From: Clostridioides difficile
GTDB taxonomy: Bacteria > Bacillota > Clostridia > Peptostreptococcales > Peptostreptococcaceae
DNA: 64,000 nucleotides
NCBI RefSeq assembly: GCF_001299635.1
Contig: NZ_JRHN01000031.1
Span: 248,001-312,000, forward strand
Reading direction: 5' to 3'
This document shows, piece by piece, positions 10,084-19,332 of this stretch. The position numbers were made by a program, and so were the translations under genes. The notes below the pieces were generated by a model that worked only from the letters and a program-made list of their open reading frames with translations, ran no database searches and had not been told where the DNA came from. The first letter of the stretch is position 1, and each line of letters opens with the position of its first letter.

Positions 10084-11047
10084 TATTGATAGTATTATAA
10101 ACTATATTTATGAGGGTGACTATTTTATAGTTACCTCTCATATTAGCCCAGATGGAGATAATATTGGTTCTACACTTTCGATGTATTATACACTAAAAAA
10201 CTTAGGAAAAAAAGTATATTATGTACTTGATGATGAAGCTCCATTAAATTTAAAGTTTTTGGTTGAAGATGTAAAAATTTATAAGTCTAATGAACTTGAT
10301 ATGAATCAGTATTCCCTAATAGCACTTGATTGTGGAGATGAACCAAGAATATGTGTAAGTGATGAAATCAAAAATAATGCATCAAAATTAATCTGTATAG
10401 ACCATCATGCAAGTAATGATTCATATGGAGATTTAAATTATGTAGATAAGGATGCATCTTCTACATGTGAACTAGTTTATAATTTATTGATTAGATTCCA
10501 GCAAATAAAAGATATTAAGATTATAAATAAAGATATAGCGACATGTTTATATACAGGTCTTGTAACTGATACTGGAAACTTCTCATATTCAAATGTCCAT
10601 GCAAGTAGCTTTGAAATGGCAAAGAATTTACTTGTTTTAGGTGCACAAAAAAATACTATAATACAAAATATATATCAAAGTAATTCTTCTGATTATTATA
10701 AATTATTAGGAGAAGCCTTGAAATCTTTGGAAATATTTGAATCAAAAGTATCTAGTATAGTTTTGACTCAGGATATGATGAATAGAAATAATACAAGTTT
10801 CAACGATGTTGATGGAATAACAACATATACAAGAGACATAAAAGATGTTGAGGTTGGAATTTTATTTAAAGAGAAAAAACAAAATGAAATTAAAGTAAGT
10901 TTTAGGTCAAAAAATTATGTTGATGTAAGTGAAATAGCCAAGTTATTTGGTGGTGGTGGTCATGTAAGAGCTGCTGGATGTACTATTAAAGATAGTATTG
11001 ATAATGCAAAAAAAATGGTATTAGAGGCAGTGTTAAAATCAATTTAA
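10073..11047 (+). CDS. nrnA: DHH/DHHA1 oligoribonuclease and pAp phosphatase (NrnA)
   Basis: A bifunctional enzyme family that degrades very short RNAs and dephosphorylates 3'-phosphoadenosine-5'-phosphate; some members also hydrolyse pApA or pGpG. Visible motifs are SPDGDN (near residue 23), ALDCGD, IDHHAS (the DHH-type metal site) and the DHHA1 signature GGGGHVRAAG near the C-terminus. The frame opens further upstream, but GAGGAT at 10060-10065 fits the ATG at 10073 (or 10076). That start overlaps rbfA by 11 bases and gives about 324 residues, the usual length. Confidence 0.92.
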   Translation: MMNNIDSIINYIYEGDYFIVTSHISPDGDNIGSTLSMYYTLKNLGKKVYYVLDDEAPLNLKFLVEDVKIYKSNELDMNQYSLIALDCGDEPRICVSDEIKNNASKLICIDHHASNDSYGDLNYVDKDASSTCELVYNLLIRFQQIKDIKIINKDIATCLYTGLVTDTGNFSYSNVHASSFEMAKNLLVLGAQKNTIIQNIYQSNSSDYYKLLGEALKSLEIFESKVSSIVLTQDMMNRNNTSFNDVDGITTYTRDIKDVEVGILFKEKKQNEIKVSFRSKNYVDVSEIAKLFGGGGHVRAAGCTIKDSIDNAKKMVLEAVLKSI

Positions 11048-11059
11048 GGTGACAGAAAA

Positions 11060-11965
11060 ATGAATAAGATTATAAGTATATTGAAACCTACAGGCATGAC
11101 ATCTCATGATGTTGTAAGTAGAGTGAGAAAAATTTTAAATATAAAAAAAGTAGGTCATACAGGTACTCTTGACCCAGATGCTTCAGGTGTTTTACCAATC
11201 TGTATAGGAAAAGCTACAAAAGTATGTGAAGTTATTTTAAATAAGGATAAATCATATATATGTGAGCTTACTTTAGGTATAAGTACAGATACTTATGATG
11301 CATCAGGTGAAATTTTAAAAAAAGTTGATAATTTCAAATTGAGTAATGAAGATATAGAAAAAGCTTTTGATACACAAAGAGGAGAAATAAGTCAACTTCC
11401 TCCAATCTACTCAGCTTTAAAAGTAAATGGAAAGAGAATGTGTGATTTAGTAAGAAGTGGTAGACAATCTGAAATTACTTTAAAAACTAGAAGAGTGAAT
11501 ATAAAAGACATAAAAATACTCAGTATAAAAGGTAATAAGGTAATGTTTTATGTTGAATGTTCTAAAGGGACTTATGTAAGAAGTATTTGTCATGATATAG
11601 GAGAATACCTAGGTTGTGGAGCACATATGTCATTTTTGAATAGGACATCTTCTGGTAAATTTGATTTAGATAACTCGATAACACTAGAAGAACTAGAACT
11701 ATTTTATGAAAATAAAACTTTAGATAAATACTTATACGATATAGACTACGTACTAGATTCGTTTAATTATATTGTACTAAATCCTAATGCCATAAAATAT
11801 TATAGCAATGGTGGTTCAATAGATGATAAAAGATTTTTGAAAAATAATCTCAATAAGAATGATGAATTTGTAAGAGTATATAGTACAGATAACTTCTTAG
11901 GATTAGGAAAATTATCAAAACACAATAATACGATAAGTGTTAAAAGTGATAAGATGTTCATATAA
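11060..11965 (+). CDS. truB: tRNA pseudouridine-55 synthase TruB
   Basis: It makes pseudouridine 55 in the T-loop of tRNAs. The protein is 301 residues, with the N-terminal KPTGMTSHDVV motif and the catalytic aspartate motif GHTGTLDPDASGVLP (around residues 32-46). YSALKVNGKRM and GTYVRSICHD are further family motifs. It follows nrnA by 12 bases and ends the operon, with a strong terminator after it. Confidence 0.96.
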   Translation: MNKIISILKPTGMTSHDVVSRVRKILNIKKVGHTGTLDPDASGVLPICIGKATKVCEVILNKDKSYICELTLGISTDTYDASGEILKKVDNFKLSNEDIEKAFDTQRGEISQLPPIYSALKVNGKRMCDLVRSGRQSEITLKTRRVNIKDIKILSIKGNKVMFYVECSKGTYVRSICHDIGEYLGCGAHMSFLNRTSSGKFDLDNSITLEELELFYENKTLDKYLYDIDYVLDSFNYIVLNPNAIKYYSNGGSIDDKRFLKNNLNKNDEFVRVYSTDNFLGLGKLSKHNNTISVKSDKMFI

Positions 11966-11987
11966 TTAATGTATTTAAAAGAATGCC

Positions 11988-12030
11988 AAAAGAGATAGTA
12001 CTATAATAACTTCTATAGTCTATCTCTTTT
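11988..12030 (+). terminator. Intrinsic terminator after truB
   Basis: AAAGAGATAG-T-ACTATA pairs with TATAGT-CTATCTCTTT, a long stem with one bulged base, ending in a T run. It closes the rimP-truB unit. Confidence 0.85.
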
Positions 12031-12035
12031 ACTTA

Positions 12036-12044
12036 TGCTATAAT
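12036..12044 (+). promoter_or_regulatory. Extended -10 promoter for ribF
   Basis: TGCTATAAT, a consensus extended -10, lies 53 bases before ribF and just after the truB terminator. No convincing -35 is seen. Confidence 0.5.
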
Positions 12045-12096
12045 AGTTTGTGAATAAGTTAAGAGTAAATTATAATTTTAGCGGGGAACATTTATT

Positions 12097-13026
12097 ATGG
12101 TGATTATAAAATCTATAGCAGAAATAGCAAACATAAAAGAAAGTGTCATTACCATAGGAAACTTTGATGGTGTGCACAAAGGACATCAAGTTCTTATAAA
12201 AAAAACAGTTGAATATGCAAAAAAAGAAAATATACAGAGTATTGTATTTACATTTGCAAATCATCCTGTAAATTACTTTAGACCAAACTCAACAAAAAAT
12301 ATCATAAGTAACAATGATAAGATAAAATTATTAGAAGACTTGGGAATAGATATAGTTGTAATCATACCATTTGATGAGTATATGACTAAAATACCTGCAA
12401 AGGATTTCGTAGATGAGATACTAGTAAAAAAATTAAAAGCCAAAAAAATAGTAATTGGACATGACTTTACGTTTGCAAGAGCAAAAGAAGGCAATGTGAA
12501 TCTATTAAAAAGCTTAGAAGATGAATATGGTTTTGAGGTGGAAGTAATAAAGCCAATCAAAATAAATGATGTAAGAGTGAGTAGTACTTATATTAGAAGT
12601 TTAGTATCCCAAGGTGATATGACTAATGTCAAAGAGTATTTAGGTCGTAATTACGAGTTAGAAGGTTGTGTTATACATTCTAAACACCTTGGAAGAACTA
12701 TGGGATTCCCAACAGCAAATATTGACCTTAAGAATAACATGCTCGTTCCTAAAAGAGGTATTTATGCTTCTATTGTACATATTGGAGATGAGACTTATTT
12801 TGGCGCTACAAATGTAGGTTATAATCCAACAGTCAATGGAAAATCTTTATCTATTGAAACCAATATTTTAGAGTTTGACAGAGATATTTATGGTAAAAAT
12901 ATAATTGTTGAATTTTTGGAAAGAATAAGGGATGAAAGAAAGTTTAATTCAATAGATGACTTAAAAAATCAATTGTTTAATGACACAAATTACGTATACG
13001 AAAACTATGTTTGCAAAAACAAGTAA
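12097..13026 (+). CDS. ribF: Bifunctional riboflavin kinase / FAD synthetase
   Basis: It phosphorylates riboflavin to FMN and adenylylates FMN to FAD. The N-terminal nucleotidyltransferase domain carries TIGNFDGVHKGHQ (residues 20-32) and the ISSTYIR-like VSSTYIR near 165; the C-terminal kinase domain carries GRTMGFPTANI near 204. Length 309 residues is standard. The start ATG follows GGGGAAC. It is a separate transcription unit between truB and rpsO, as in many Firmicutes. Confidence 0.96.
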   Translation: MVIIKSIAEIANIKESVITIGNFDGVHKGHQVLIKKTVEYAKKENIQSIVFTFANHPVNYFRPNSTKNIISNNDKIKLLEDLGIDIVVIIPFDEYMTKIPAKDFVDEILVKKLKAKKIVIGHDFTFARAKEGNVNLLKSLEDEYGFEVEVIKPIKINDVRVSSTYIRSLVSQGDMTNVKEYLGRNYELEGCVIHSKHLGRTMGFPTANIDLKNNMLVPKRGIYASIVHIGDETYFGATNVGYNPTVNGKSLSIETNILEFDRDIYGKNIIVEFLERIRDERKFNSIDDLKNQLFNDTNYVYENYVCKNK

Positions 13027-13054
13027 TGTATGATAAAATGATTAAGGAAAATAA

Positions 13055-13099
13055 CCGTTACTCGGCATTTGAATACTCCAATCAATGCTTAGTAATAGG
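13055..13099 (+). promoter_or_regulatory. Stem-loop in the rpsO leader, possible S15 control site
   Basis: CCGTTACTCGGCA (13055-13067) can pair with TGCTTAGTAATAGG (13086-13099), with two G-U pairs, one mismatch and one bulge. The hairpin ends 16 bases before the rpsO ribosome-binding site. Ribosomal protein S15 represses its own mRNA through leader structures in several bacteria, so an autoregulatory role is plausible but inferred. Confidence 0.4.
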
Positions 13100-13129
13100 C
13101 GTTTCTAAAAAAATACGGAGGTAATCTAA

Positions 13130-13387
13130 ATGATAAACAAATCAGAAATAATCAAAGAATTTGGAAGAGTTGAAGGAGATACTGGTTCTCCAGAAGTACA
13201 AATAGCTTTATTAACAGCTAGAATAAACGAGTTAAATGGACATTTAAAAACTCATAAAAAAGACCACCATTCAAGAAGAGGACTATTAAAAATGGTTGGT
13301 AGAAGAAGAAACTTATTAGCTTACTTAAAAGAAAAAGATCTTGAAGGATATAGAGCATTAATAGCTAAGTTAGGATTAAGAAAGTAA
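13130..13387 (+). CDS. rpsO: Small ribosomal subunit protein uS15
   Basis: An 85-residue S15 protein that binds the central domain of 16S rRNA early in 30S assembly. It shows the family pattern [29 protein letters not shown] and [11 protein letters not shown] strong ACGGAGGT precedes the ATG. The gene has a structured leader and a terminator immediately after it. It lies upstream of pnp, but here degV is inserted between rpsO and pnp. Confidence 0.97.
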   Translation: MINKSEIIKEFGRVEGDTGSPEVQIALLTARINELNGHLKTHKKDHHSRRGLLKMVGRRRNLLAYLKEKDLEGYRALIAKLGLRK

Positions 13388-13400
13388 TTTCATTCTTTAT

Positions 13401-13433
13401 AAAAAAGCAGGTATAGTGTATACCTGCTTTTTT
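13401..13433 (+). terminator. Intrinsic terminator after rpsO
   Basis: A 15-bp perfect stem (13401-13415 with 13419-13433), A-run on the left and T-run on the right, core GCAGGTATA/TATACCTGC. Confidence 0.9.
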
Positions 13434-13626
13434 ATAGTTAATTCATTATAAAGTAAAATAGTTAATAATAAAAGTAGTTTATATATTATAAAAAATTATA
13501 AAATGAATAATATTGGGTAAGAATATTAGAGAAGTATATAAATACATAATCAATTTAAGAGGAAAGACAAGATAAATATAGAAACTTTATAACAGTATAA
13601 TTAGTTGGAATAAGGAGGATATTATT

Positions 13627-14472
13627 TTGAAAATAAAGTTAGTATGTGATAGTTTATGTGATATTCCAGATGAAATATCAGAAAAAGATTATATAGAAAT
13701 AGTTCCACTTACAGTTATTTTTAATGATAGAGAATATATAGAAGGAGTAGATATAAATAAAGAAGAGTTTTATAAAAAGGTAAAAGAAATCAAACAAATA
13801 CCTAAAACATCGCAAGCTACATATATGGAATTTAAAGAAGTGTTTGATAAGTTTATAGAAGAGGGTTATCACATAATCTGTATGACAGGAGCATCAAATG
13901 CCTCAGGAACTTTTCAAAGTGCTATGATAGCTAAAAATGATGTAGCTGGAAATGAAAAAATACATATATTTGATACTCGAAACTTATCTCTTGGTAGTGG
14001 GCAATATATTATAAAAGCATGTGAACTTATTGAAGAAGGATTAGCATTTGAGGAAATCATAGATGAGTTAGAAAATACTCGTAGTAGTGTGAGATTACTT
14101 TTTGCACCATATACACTTGATTTTTTAAAACAGAGTGGAAGAGTTCCAGTTGCAACTGCTTTGATAGGAAATATGTTAAATATAAAGCCTATATTTTTCT
14201 TTGATAATGGGGAAGCTAAGTTGGTAAATAAGGTTAGAGGAGTAAAGAATATAGCAAGCAAATTGGTTGATATAATTTTAGAAATGAATGAAGGTTCTTT
14301 AGAAGGAAAAATTGTTACAATCGGTTGTGGAGACAATCTACATGATTGTGAAATATTAAAAGAAGAAGTAAACAAAAGAATAAAAGCAAGAAGAGTATTA
14401 TTTACTCGAGGAGGAGTTTCTATTTGCTCTCATACAGGACCAGATATATTAGCTATAAGTTGTTCTAATTAG
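13627..14472 (+). CDS. DegV family fatty-acid-binding protein
   Basis: A 281-residue DegV protein. The family binds a single long-chain fatty acid, and in some Firmicutes (FakB) presents it to the kinase FakA. Seen are the N-terminal VCDSLCDIP, the fatty-acid carboxylate region TSQATYMEF and TGASNASGTFQSA, and the C-terminal SHTGPDILAI with the conserved His. The start is TTG at 13627, 10 bases after AAGGAGG. No FakA-like kinase lies in the window, so the partner is unknown. Confidence 0.88.
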   Translation: MKIKLVCDSLCDIPDEISEKDYIEIVPLTVIFNDREYIEGVDINKEEFYKKVKEIKQIPKTSQATYMEFKEVFDKFIEEGYHIICMTGASNASGTFQSAMIAKNDVAGNEKIHIFDTRNLSLGSGQYIIKACELIEEGLAFEEIIDELENTRSSVRLLFAPYTLDFLKQSGRVPVATALIGNMLNIKPIFFFDNGEAKLVNKVRGVKNIASKLVDIILEMNEGSLEGKIVTIGCGDNLHDCEILKEEVNKRIKARRVLFTRGGVSICSHTGPDILAISCSN

Positions 14473-14595
14473 CAGTAATATAAGCTTTTTGCATATATGT
14501 GCAAAGATAATTTTATATTGTTAATTTATAGTATTTTTGATAATATAGTAAATAGAGTGATATACGTGTTTTTAATAAGAGGAGGACAAGCATTA

Positions 14596-16707
14596 ATGTT
14601 TGAACATAAAATATTTAAAATGGATTTTGCAGGAAGAGAACTTTCTGTAGAAATAGGAAAAATTTGTGAAATGACTAGTGGTAGTTGCATAGTTAGATAC
14701 AGTGATAGTATGGTAATGGTAAATACAACTAAATCGGCTAAACCTAGAGACGGAATAGACTTTTTTCCTTTAAGTGTAGATTATGAAGAAAAATTATACT
14801 CTGTAGGTAAGATACCAGGAGGATTTTTAAAAAGAGAAGGTAAGCCTTCAGAAAAAGCGATACTTACATCAAGATTGATAGACAGACCAATAAGACCATT
14901 ATTCCCAAAAGGATTTAGAAATGACGTTCAGGTAGTTGCAACTGTTTTATCAGTAGACCAAGATTGCACACCAGACATAGTAGCAATGATAGGTTCTTCT
15001 ATAGCCCTTTCTATATCAGACATACCATTTAATGGACCAACTGGTTCAGTATGTATTGGTCTTGTAGATGGTGCCTTTGTTGTAAATCCAAATGCAGAAC
15101 AAAGAGAAAAAAGTTCAATGCACTTAGTTGTTTCAGGTACAAAAGAAGCTATAATGATGGTTGAAGCTGGAGCAGATGAAGTTCCTGATGATGTGATGCT
15201 AGAAGCTATCTTATTTGCTCATCAAGAAATAAAAAAAGTGGTTGAGTTTATAGAAGGTATAGTTGCAGAAGTTGGGAAAGAAAAATTAGAAGTGGAATTG
15301 TACCATGCAGGGGAAGAAATAACTCAATTGGTTCGTGAATTTGCAACTGATAAGATGAAAGAAGCAGTTCAAACTTTTGAAAAATTAGAGAGAATGGAAA
15401 ATATGGATAGAGTTAAAGAAGAAACTTTAGCTCATTTTGAAGAAACTCTTGAAGATTTTGAAGATTACATTGGAGATATAGAAGAAGTATTACAAGATAT
15501 AATAAAAGAAGAAGTAAGAAAACTTATAGTACATGAAAATGTAAGACCAGATAATAGAAAACTAGAGGAAATAAGACCTATATGGTGTGAAACTGGTATG
15601 ATACCTAGAGCTCATGGTTCAGCTATATTTACTAGAGGGCAAACTCAAGTACTTAATGTGGCTACTTTAGGTGCTTTAGGAGATGTTCAAAAGCTAGATG
15701 GATTAGATGAAGAAGAAAATAAGAGATATATGCATCATTATAATTTCCCTGCATATAGTGTTGGGGAAGCTAGACCATCAAGAGGACCAGGAAGAAGAGA
15801 AATAGGACATGGTGCTTTAGCAGAAAGAGCTTTATTACCAGTTATACCATCTCAAGAAGACTTCCCTTATGCTATTAGATTAGTTTCTGAGGTATTAAGT
15901 TCAAATGGTTCTACATCTCAAGCAAGTGTATGTGGTTCAACATTATCTTTACTTGATGCAGGTGTACCTATAAAAGATATGGTTGCAGGTATAGCTATGG
16001 GACTTATAAAACATGATGGTAAAGTTGCAGTACTTTCAGATATACAAGGTATGGAAGACCATTTAGGAGATATGGACTTTAAAGTGGCTGGTACAGAATA
16101 TGGTATAACAGCAATACAAATGGACATAAAAATAGATGGTATAGATAAGGAAATTCTACAAAGAGCTTTAAAACAAGCTAAAGAAGGTAGAATCCATATA
16201 TTAGGAGAAATGAGAAAAACTATATCTCAACCAAAACCAGAACTTTCACCATATGCACCTAAGATTGTTAAGATGCAAATAAATCCTGATAAAATAAAGG
16301 ATGTAATAGGACCTGGTGGAAAGATTATAACTAAGATAATAGATGAAACTGGAGTTAAAATAGATATCGAACAAACTGGAGAAGTATTTATATCAGGTAT
16401 TGAGATTGATATGATTAAGAAAGCTCAAGAGCTTATAAATAACATAGTAATCGAGCCAGAAGTAGGAAAGACTTATAAAGGTAAAGTAAGTAGAATAATG
16501 AACTTTGGAGCATTTATTGAAATACTTCCAGGAAAAGAAGGATTACTTCATATATCTCATATAGCTCATGAAAGAGTTGCTAAAGTTGAAGATGTATTAA
16601 ATATAGGAGATGAAGTTGAAGTTAAAGTTACAGAAATAGATGAAAAAGGAAGAGTTAATTTATCAAGAAAAGTTCTTTTACCAAAACCAGAACATAAAAA
16701 TAAATAA
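14596..16707 (+). CDS. pnp: Polyribonucleotide nucleotidyltransferase (PNPase)
   Basis: It degrades RNA 3'-5' by phosphorolysis and takes part in mRNA turnover. The protein is about 703 residues and has two RNase PH domains ([16 protein letters not shown] at the start; the second from about 300 with [14 protein letters not shown]), a linking helical domain, a KH domain (IGPGGKIIT near 572) and a C-terminal S1 domain ([15 protein letters not shown] near 630). The frame is open upstream to 14497, but GAGGACAAG before the ATG at 14596 and homology to the family N-terminus fix the start there. Confidence 0.96.
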   Translation: MFEHKIFKMDFAGRELSVEIGKICEMTSGSCIVRYSDSMVMVNTTKSAKPRDGIDFFPLSVDYEEKLYSVGKIPGGFLKREGKPSEKAILTSRLIDRPIRPLFPKGFRNDVQVVATVLSVDQDCTPDIVAMIGSSIALSISDIPFNGPTGSVCIGLVDGAFVVNPNAEQREKSSMHLVVSGTKEAIMMVEAGADEVPDDVMLEAILFAHQEIKKVVEFIEGIVAEVGKEKLEVELYHAGEEITQLVREFATDKMKEAVQTFEKLERMENMDRVKEETLAHFEETLEDFEDYIGDIEEVLQDIIKEEVRKLIVHENVRPDNRKLEEIRPIWCETGMIPRAHGSAIFTRGQTQVLNVATLGALGDVQKLDGLDEEENKRYMHHYNFPAYSVGEARPSRGPGRREIGHGALAERALLPVIPSQEDFPYAIRLVSEVLSSNGSTSQASVCGSTLSLLDAGVPIKDMVAGIAMGLIKHDGKVAVLSDIQGMEDHLGDMDFKVAGTEYGITAIQMDIKIDGIDKEILQRALKQAKEGRIHILGEMRKTISQPKPELSPYAPKIVKMQINPDKIKDVIGPGGKIITKIIDETGVKIDIEQTGEVFISGIEIDMIKKAQELINNIVIEPEVGKTYKGKVSRIMNFGAFIEILPGKEGLLHISHIAHERVAKVEDVLNIGDEVEVKVTEIDEKGRVNLSRKVLLPKPEHKNK

Positions 16708-16721
16708 TATAATAAATAATT

Positions 16722-16752
16722 AAAGGCAAAATCTTATGATTTTGCTTTTTTT
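16722..16752 (+). terminator. Intrinsic terminator after pnp
   Basis: AAAGGCAAAATC pairs with GATTTTGCTTTT across a 4-base loop, and a T run follows. Confidence 0.85.
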
Positions 16753-16790
16753 ATTGTAAATATATATCTTCTTAAATGATACAAATTATA

Positions 16791-16820
16791 TTGACATGTA
16801 AAAAAGTATTTACATTATAT
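16791..16820 (+). promoter_or_regulatory. Possible promoter for the deacetylase gene
   Basis: TTGACA at 16791-16796 is a perfect -35 box; TTATAT at 16815-16820 is a weak -10 at 18 bp spacing. Whether a sporulation sigma factor is used cannot be decided. Confidence 0.35.
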
Positions 16821-16894
16821 TTAGTGCATAAATAAAGCTTTCTTTTAATAGTATTAAATAAGAAACAATTTGTACATAATTAGGGGGAGTTTTA

Positions 16895-17638
16895 ATGATA
16901 ATGATGGTACTTAACAAGAGTAAACTCAAGAAAATAATAATACTAATTTTAGTTTTATTATTGGGGTTATCAGGAGGAGTAATGGTATTAAAAATGTTCA
17001 ATAATAAGCCAGTATTCAACTTCTTTAATGGGGTAGACTTACCATATGAAAGAGGTACAAAAGATAAAAGTGGATATGTTGCATTAACTTGTAACATAGA
17101 CCTTGGATGGGAAACAGAGTATGTAGAATCCATTTTAGAGACACTTAAAAAGGAAAATGTAAAAATTACTTTTAATGTCACTGGTAAGTGGGCAGAAAAG
17201 AATAAGGATGAATTATTGAAGATAAAAAAACAGGGACATGAAATAGGAAATCATGGATACAAACATTTAGACTATTCGACACTATCATACGAAGACAATT
17301 ATGAACAAATAGAGACATCTAAAAAAATAATTGAAGAAATAATAAATGAAAAAACTAAATTTTTTCAAGCACCAGCAGGTTCTTTCGGTCCAGAGACAGT
17401 AAAAGCAGCTAAAGCATTAGGATATACATCAATAAAATGGGATGCTGACACTATAGACTGGAAATATAAAGACCAGCCAGAAGTAATAATTGATAGAATG
17501 AAGAAAAAAGATATTAAAGATAATAGTATAATATTAATGCACCCAACAGATGCAACAACAAAATGTATAGATGATATTATAGCAATTGTAAGGGAAAAAG
17601 GACTAAAACCAGGTAAACTCAGTGATGTGTTTAAGTAG
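16895..17638 (+). CDS. Membrane-anchored polysaccharide deacetylase, PdaB-like
   Basis: A 247-residue protein with an N-terminal membrane anchor (about residues 10-30) and a NodB-homology domain outside the cell. Metal motif 2 is intact (NHGYKH, the H-x3-H pattern), as is the later QAPAGSFG and ILMHP near the C-terminus. Motif 1, usually TFDDG, is CNIDLGWE here, resembling the sporulation deacetylase PdaB more than vegetative PgdA. The likely role is modification of peptidoglycan during sporulation, but this is inference from subfamily resemblance. GGGGGAG lies 5 bases before the ATG at 16895. Confidence 0.78.
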   Translation: MIMMVLNKSKLKKIIILILVLLLGLSGGVMVLKMFNNKPVFNFFNGVDLPYERGTKDKSGYVALTCNIDLGWETEYVESILETLKKENVKITFNVTGKWAEKNKDELLKIKKQGHEIGNHGYKHLDYSTLSYEDNYEQIETSKKIIEEIINEKTKFFQAPAGSFGPETVKAAKALGYTSIKWDADTIDWKYKDQPEVIIDRMKKKDIKDNSIILMHPTDATTKCIDDIIAIVREKGLKPGKLSDVFK

Positions 17639-17794
17639 ACAAAGTATAAATATTTGATTAAGATTGTATAAGTTGTAGTTGAATTAATTAAAAGACTGAC
17701 TTATAATGTAATACATATAAAAATAAATATAATTAAAACATAGTGTTTTCAATAATCCAATATAAAACAAAGAATAAATTTTTAGGAGAATGTA

Positions 17795-19042
17795 ATGTAT
17801 AAGACAAAAATACTGGAAAATGGGCTTACAATAATTGGTGAAGAAATACCATATCTAAAGTCAATAACATTAGGTATTTGGATAAATGCAGGTTCTAGAA
17901 TAGAGGAAGAACAGGTGAGTGGAACTTCTCATTTTATAGAGCATATGATGTTTAAAGGAACCAAAAATAGAACATCAAAGGAGATTGCTAGCTCAATAGA
18001 CAATTTAGGTGGGCAAATAAATGCATTTACAAGTAAAGAATGTACATGTTATTATGTAAAATTAATAGATGAGCATATAGATACAGGAATCGATGTATTA
18101 AGTGATATGATACTAAACTCTAGATTTGATAAAAATGATATAGATAAGGAAAGACTTATAATATTGGAGGAACTTAAGATGTATGAAGATTCTCCAGATG
18201 ACTTATCTTATGATTTGTTAGTAGAAAATATATATGCTAATGATGGTTTAGGAATGAATATAATTGGTACAAAAGATTCTCTATATAATATAACTAGGGA
18301 GTCTATGTTAGAATACCTAAACAAGTATTATATTCCAAATAATGCTGTTATTTCTATAGCTGGAAACTTTAATTTTGATGATATGGTAGAAAAAATCAAA
18401 TCGAAATTTGGACACTGGGAAAAGAAAAGGTTGAATATAGAAATAAGTGAGGCTAAATTTAATCCTTGCTTTATATCAAAAAACAAAGATACTGAACAGG
18501 TAAACTTAGCTATGTGCCTAAAAGGTATTCCGTTTGAAAATGATGATGAAGTGTATTCAATGGCAGTAGTGAATAATATTTTTGGTGGAAGTATAAGCTC
18601 AAGACTTTTTCAGAAAATAAGGGAGGAAAAAGGTTTAGTATATTCTATATACTCATCACAGACATTGTACAGAAAGTGTGGTGAATTAGGCATATTTGCA
18701 AGTATGAGTACAGAAAACTTGCCAGATGTTTATAATTTAATAAAGAAAGAAATTGAAAATATAAGGAAAAACTATCTTACAGAAAAAGAAATATTTGAAA
18801 GTAAGGAGCAATTAAAAGGCAATTATATATTGGATTTAGAAAGTACTAGCAGTAGAATGATGTCTACTGGTAAATCTATGTTACTTAGCAAAAAAGTAAA
18901 AACTACAGATGAAATACTTGAATGTATAAATAATGTTGATATTAATTCAGTAAAAAAAGTTGTTGATAAGGTATTCAATATCGAAAATATTGGTACATGT
19001 ATAGTTGGAAGAGATGTAGAAAAGATTCTACATCTGGATTAA
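17795..19042 (+). CDS. M16 family zinc peptidase (YmxG/processing-peptidase-like)
   Basis: A 415-residue M16 metallopeptidase. The inverted zinc motif HFIEH (HxxEH, about residues 46-50) is present, with the distal glutamate in the downstream EELKMYED region (about 125). The C-terminal half contains the second M16 domain with the R-Y-like pair region VYSIYSSQTLYRKCGE. Substrates of the bacterial family are mostly unknown. It stands just before ylmC and the aspartokinase gene, the order seen around dapG in Bacillus. Confidence 0.88.
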   Translation: MYKTKILENGLTIIGEEIPYLKSITLGIWINAGSRIEEEQVSGTSHFIEHMMFKGTKNRTSKEIASSIDNLGGQINAFTSKECTCYYVKLIDEHIDTGIDVLSDMILNSRFDKNDIDKERLIILEELKMYEDSPDDLSYDLLVENIYANDGLGMNIIGTKDSLYNITRESMLEYLNKYYIPNNAVISIAGNFNFDDMVEKIKSKFGHWEKKRLNIEISEAKFNPCFISKNKDTEQVNLAMCLKGIPFENDDEVYSMAVVNNIFGGSISSRLFQKIREEKGLVYSIYSSQTLYRKCGELGIFASMSTENLPDVYNLIKKEIENIRKNYLTEKEIFESKEQLKGNYILDLESTSSRMMSTGKSMLLSKKVKTTDEILECINNVDINSVKKVVDKVFNIENIGTCIVGRDVEKILHLD

Positions 19043-19077
19043 TATCTTAAAAAGTAAATCTCTGGAGGTATAAAAAT

Positions 19078-19323
19078 ATGAATTTATCTGAAATAGCAGG
19101 TAAGGAAATAGTTAACTTGGTCACAGGAGAAAGATTGGGGGTCATTGGAGAATGTGACCTTATATTAGATGAAACTACAGGCGGTATATTAGCGCTTTTA
19201 ATTCCAAAAGAAAAAGGTTTTTTTGCCAGAAGAAAAGATAAGTCATTTTTAGAAGTACCATGGAGAAATGTGAAAAAAATAGGTAATGACATGATAATTA
19301 TAGAATATGAGGGATATATTTAG
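19078..19323 (+). CDS. ylmC: YlmC/YmxH family PRC-barrel protein
   Basis: An 81-residue single PRC-barrel protein with a good CTGGAGGT site. The family (YlmC/YmxH) is conserved in spore formers and often named a sporulation protein, but its biochemical role is not known. Residues such as LGVIGECDLILDE and FLEVPWRNVKKIG are typical. It lies 36 bases after the M16 peptidase and 10 bases before the aspartokinase gene. Confidence 0.85.
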   Translation: MNLSEIAGKEIVNLVTGERLGVIGECDLILDETTGGILALLIPKEKGFFARRKDKSFLEVPWRNVKKIGNDMIIIEYEGYI

Positions 19324-19332
19324 GAGGAAAAA

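Noticed and set aside
11988-12030. AGTACT inside the truB terminator as another PadR operator
   Set aside because: The hexamer lies in the terminator stem, without the flanking ACA/TGT and without promoter boxes.
14497-14595. Longer N-terminus for PNPase (33 more residues)
   Set aside because: No ribosome-binding site at 14497; the family N-terminus and GAGGAC site fix the start at 14596.
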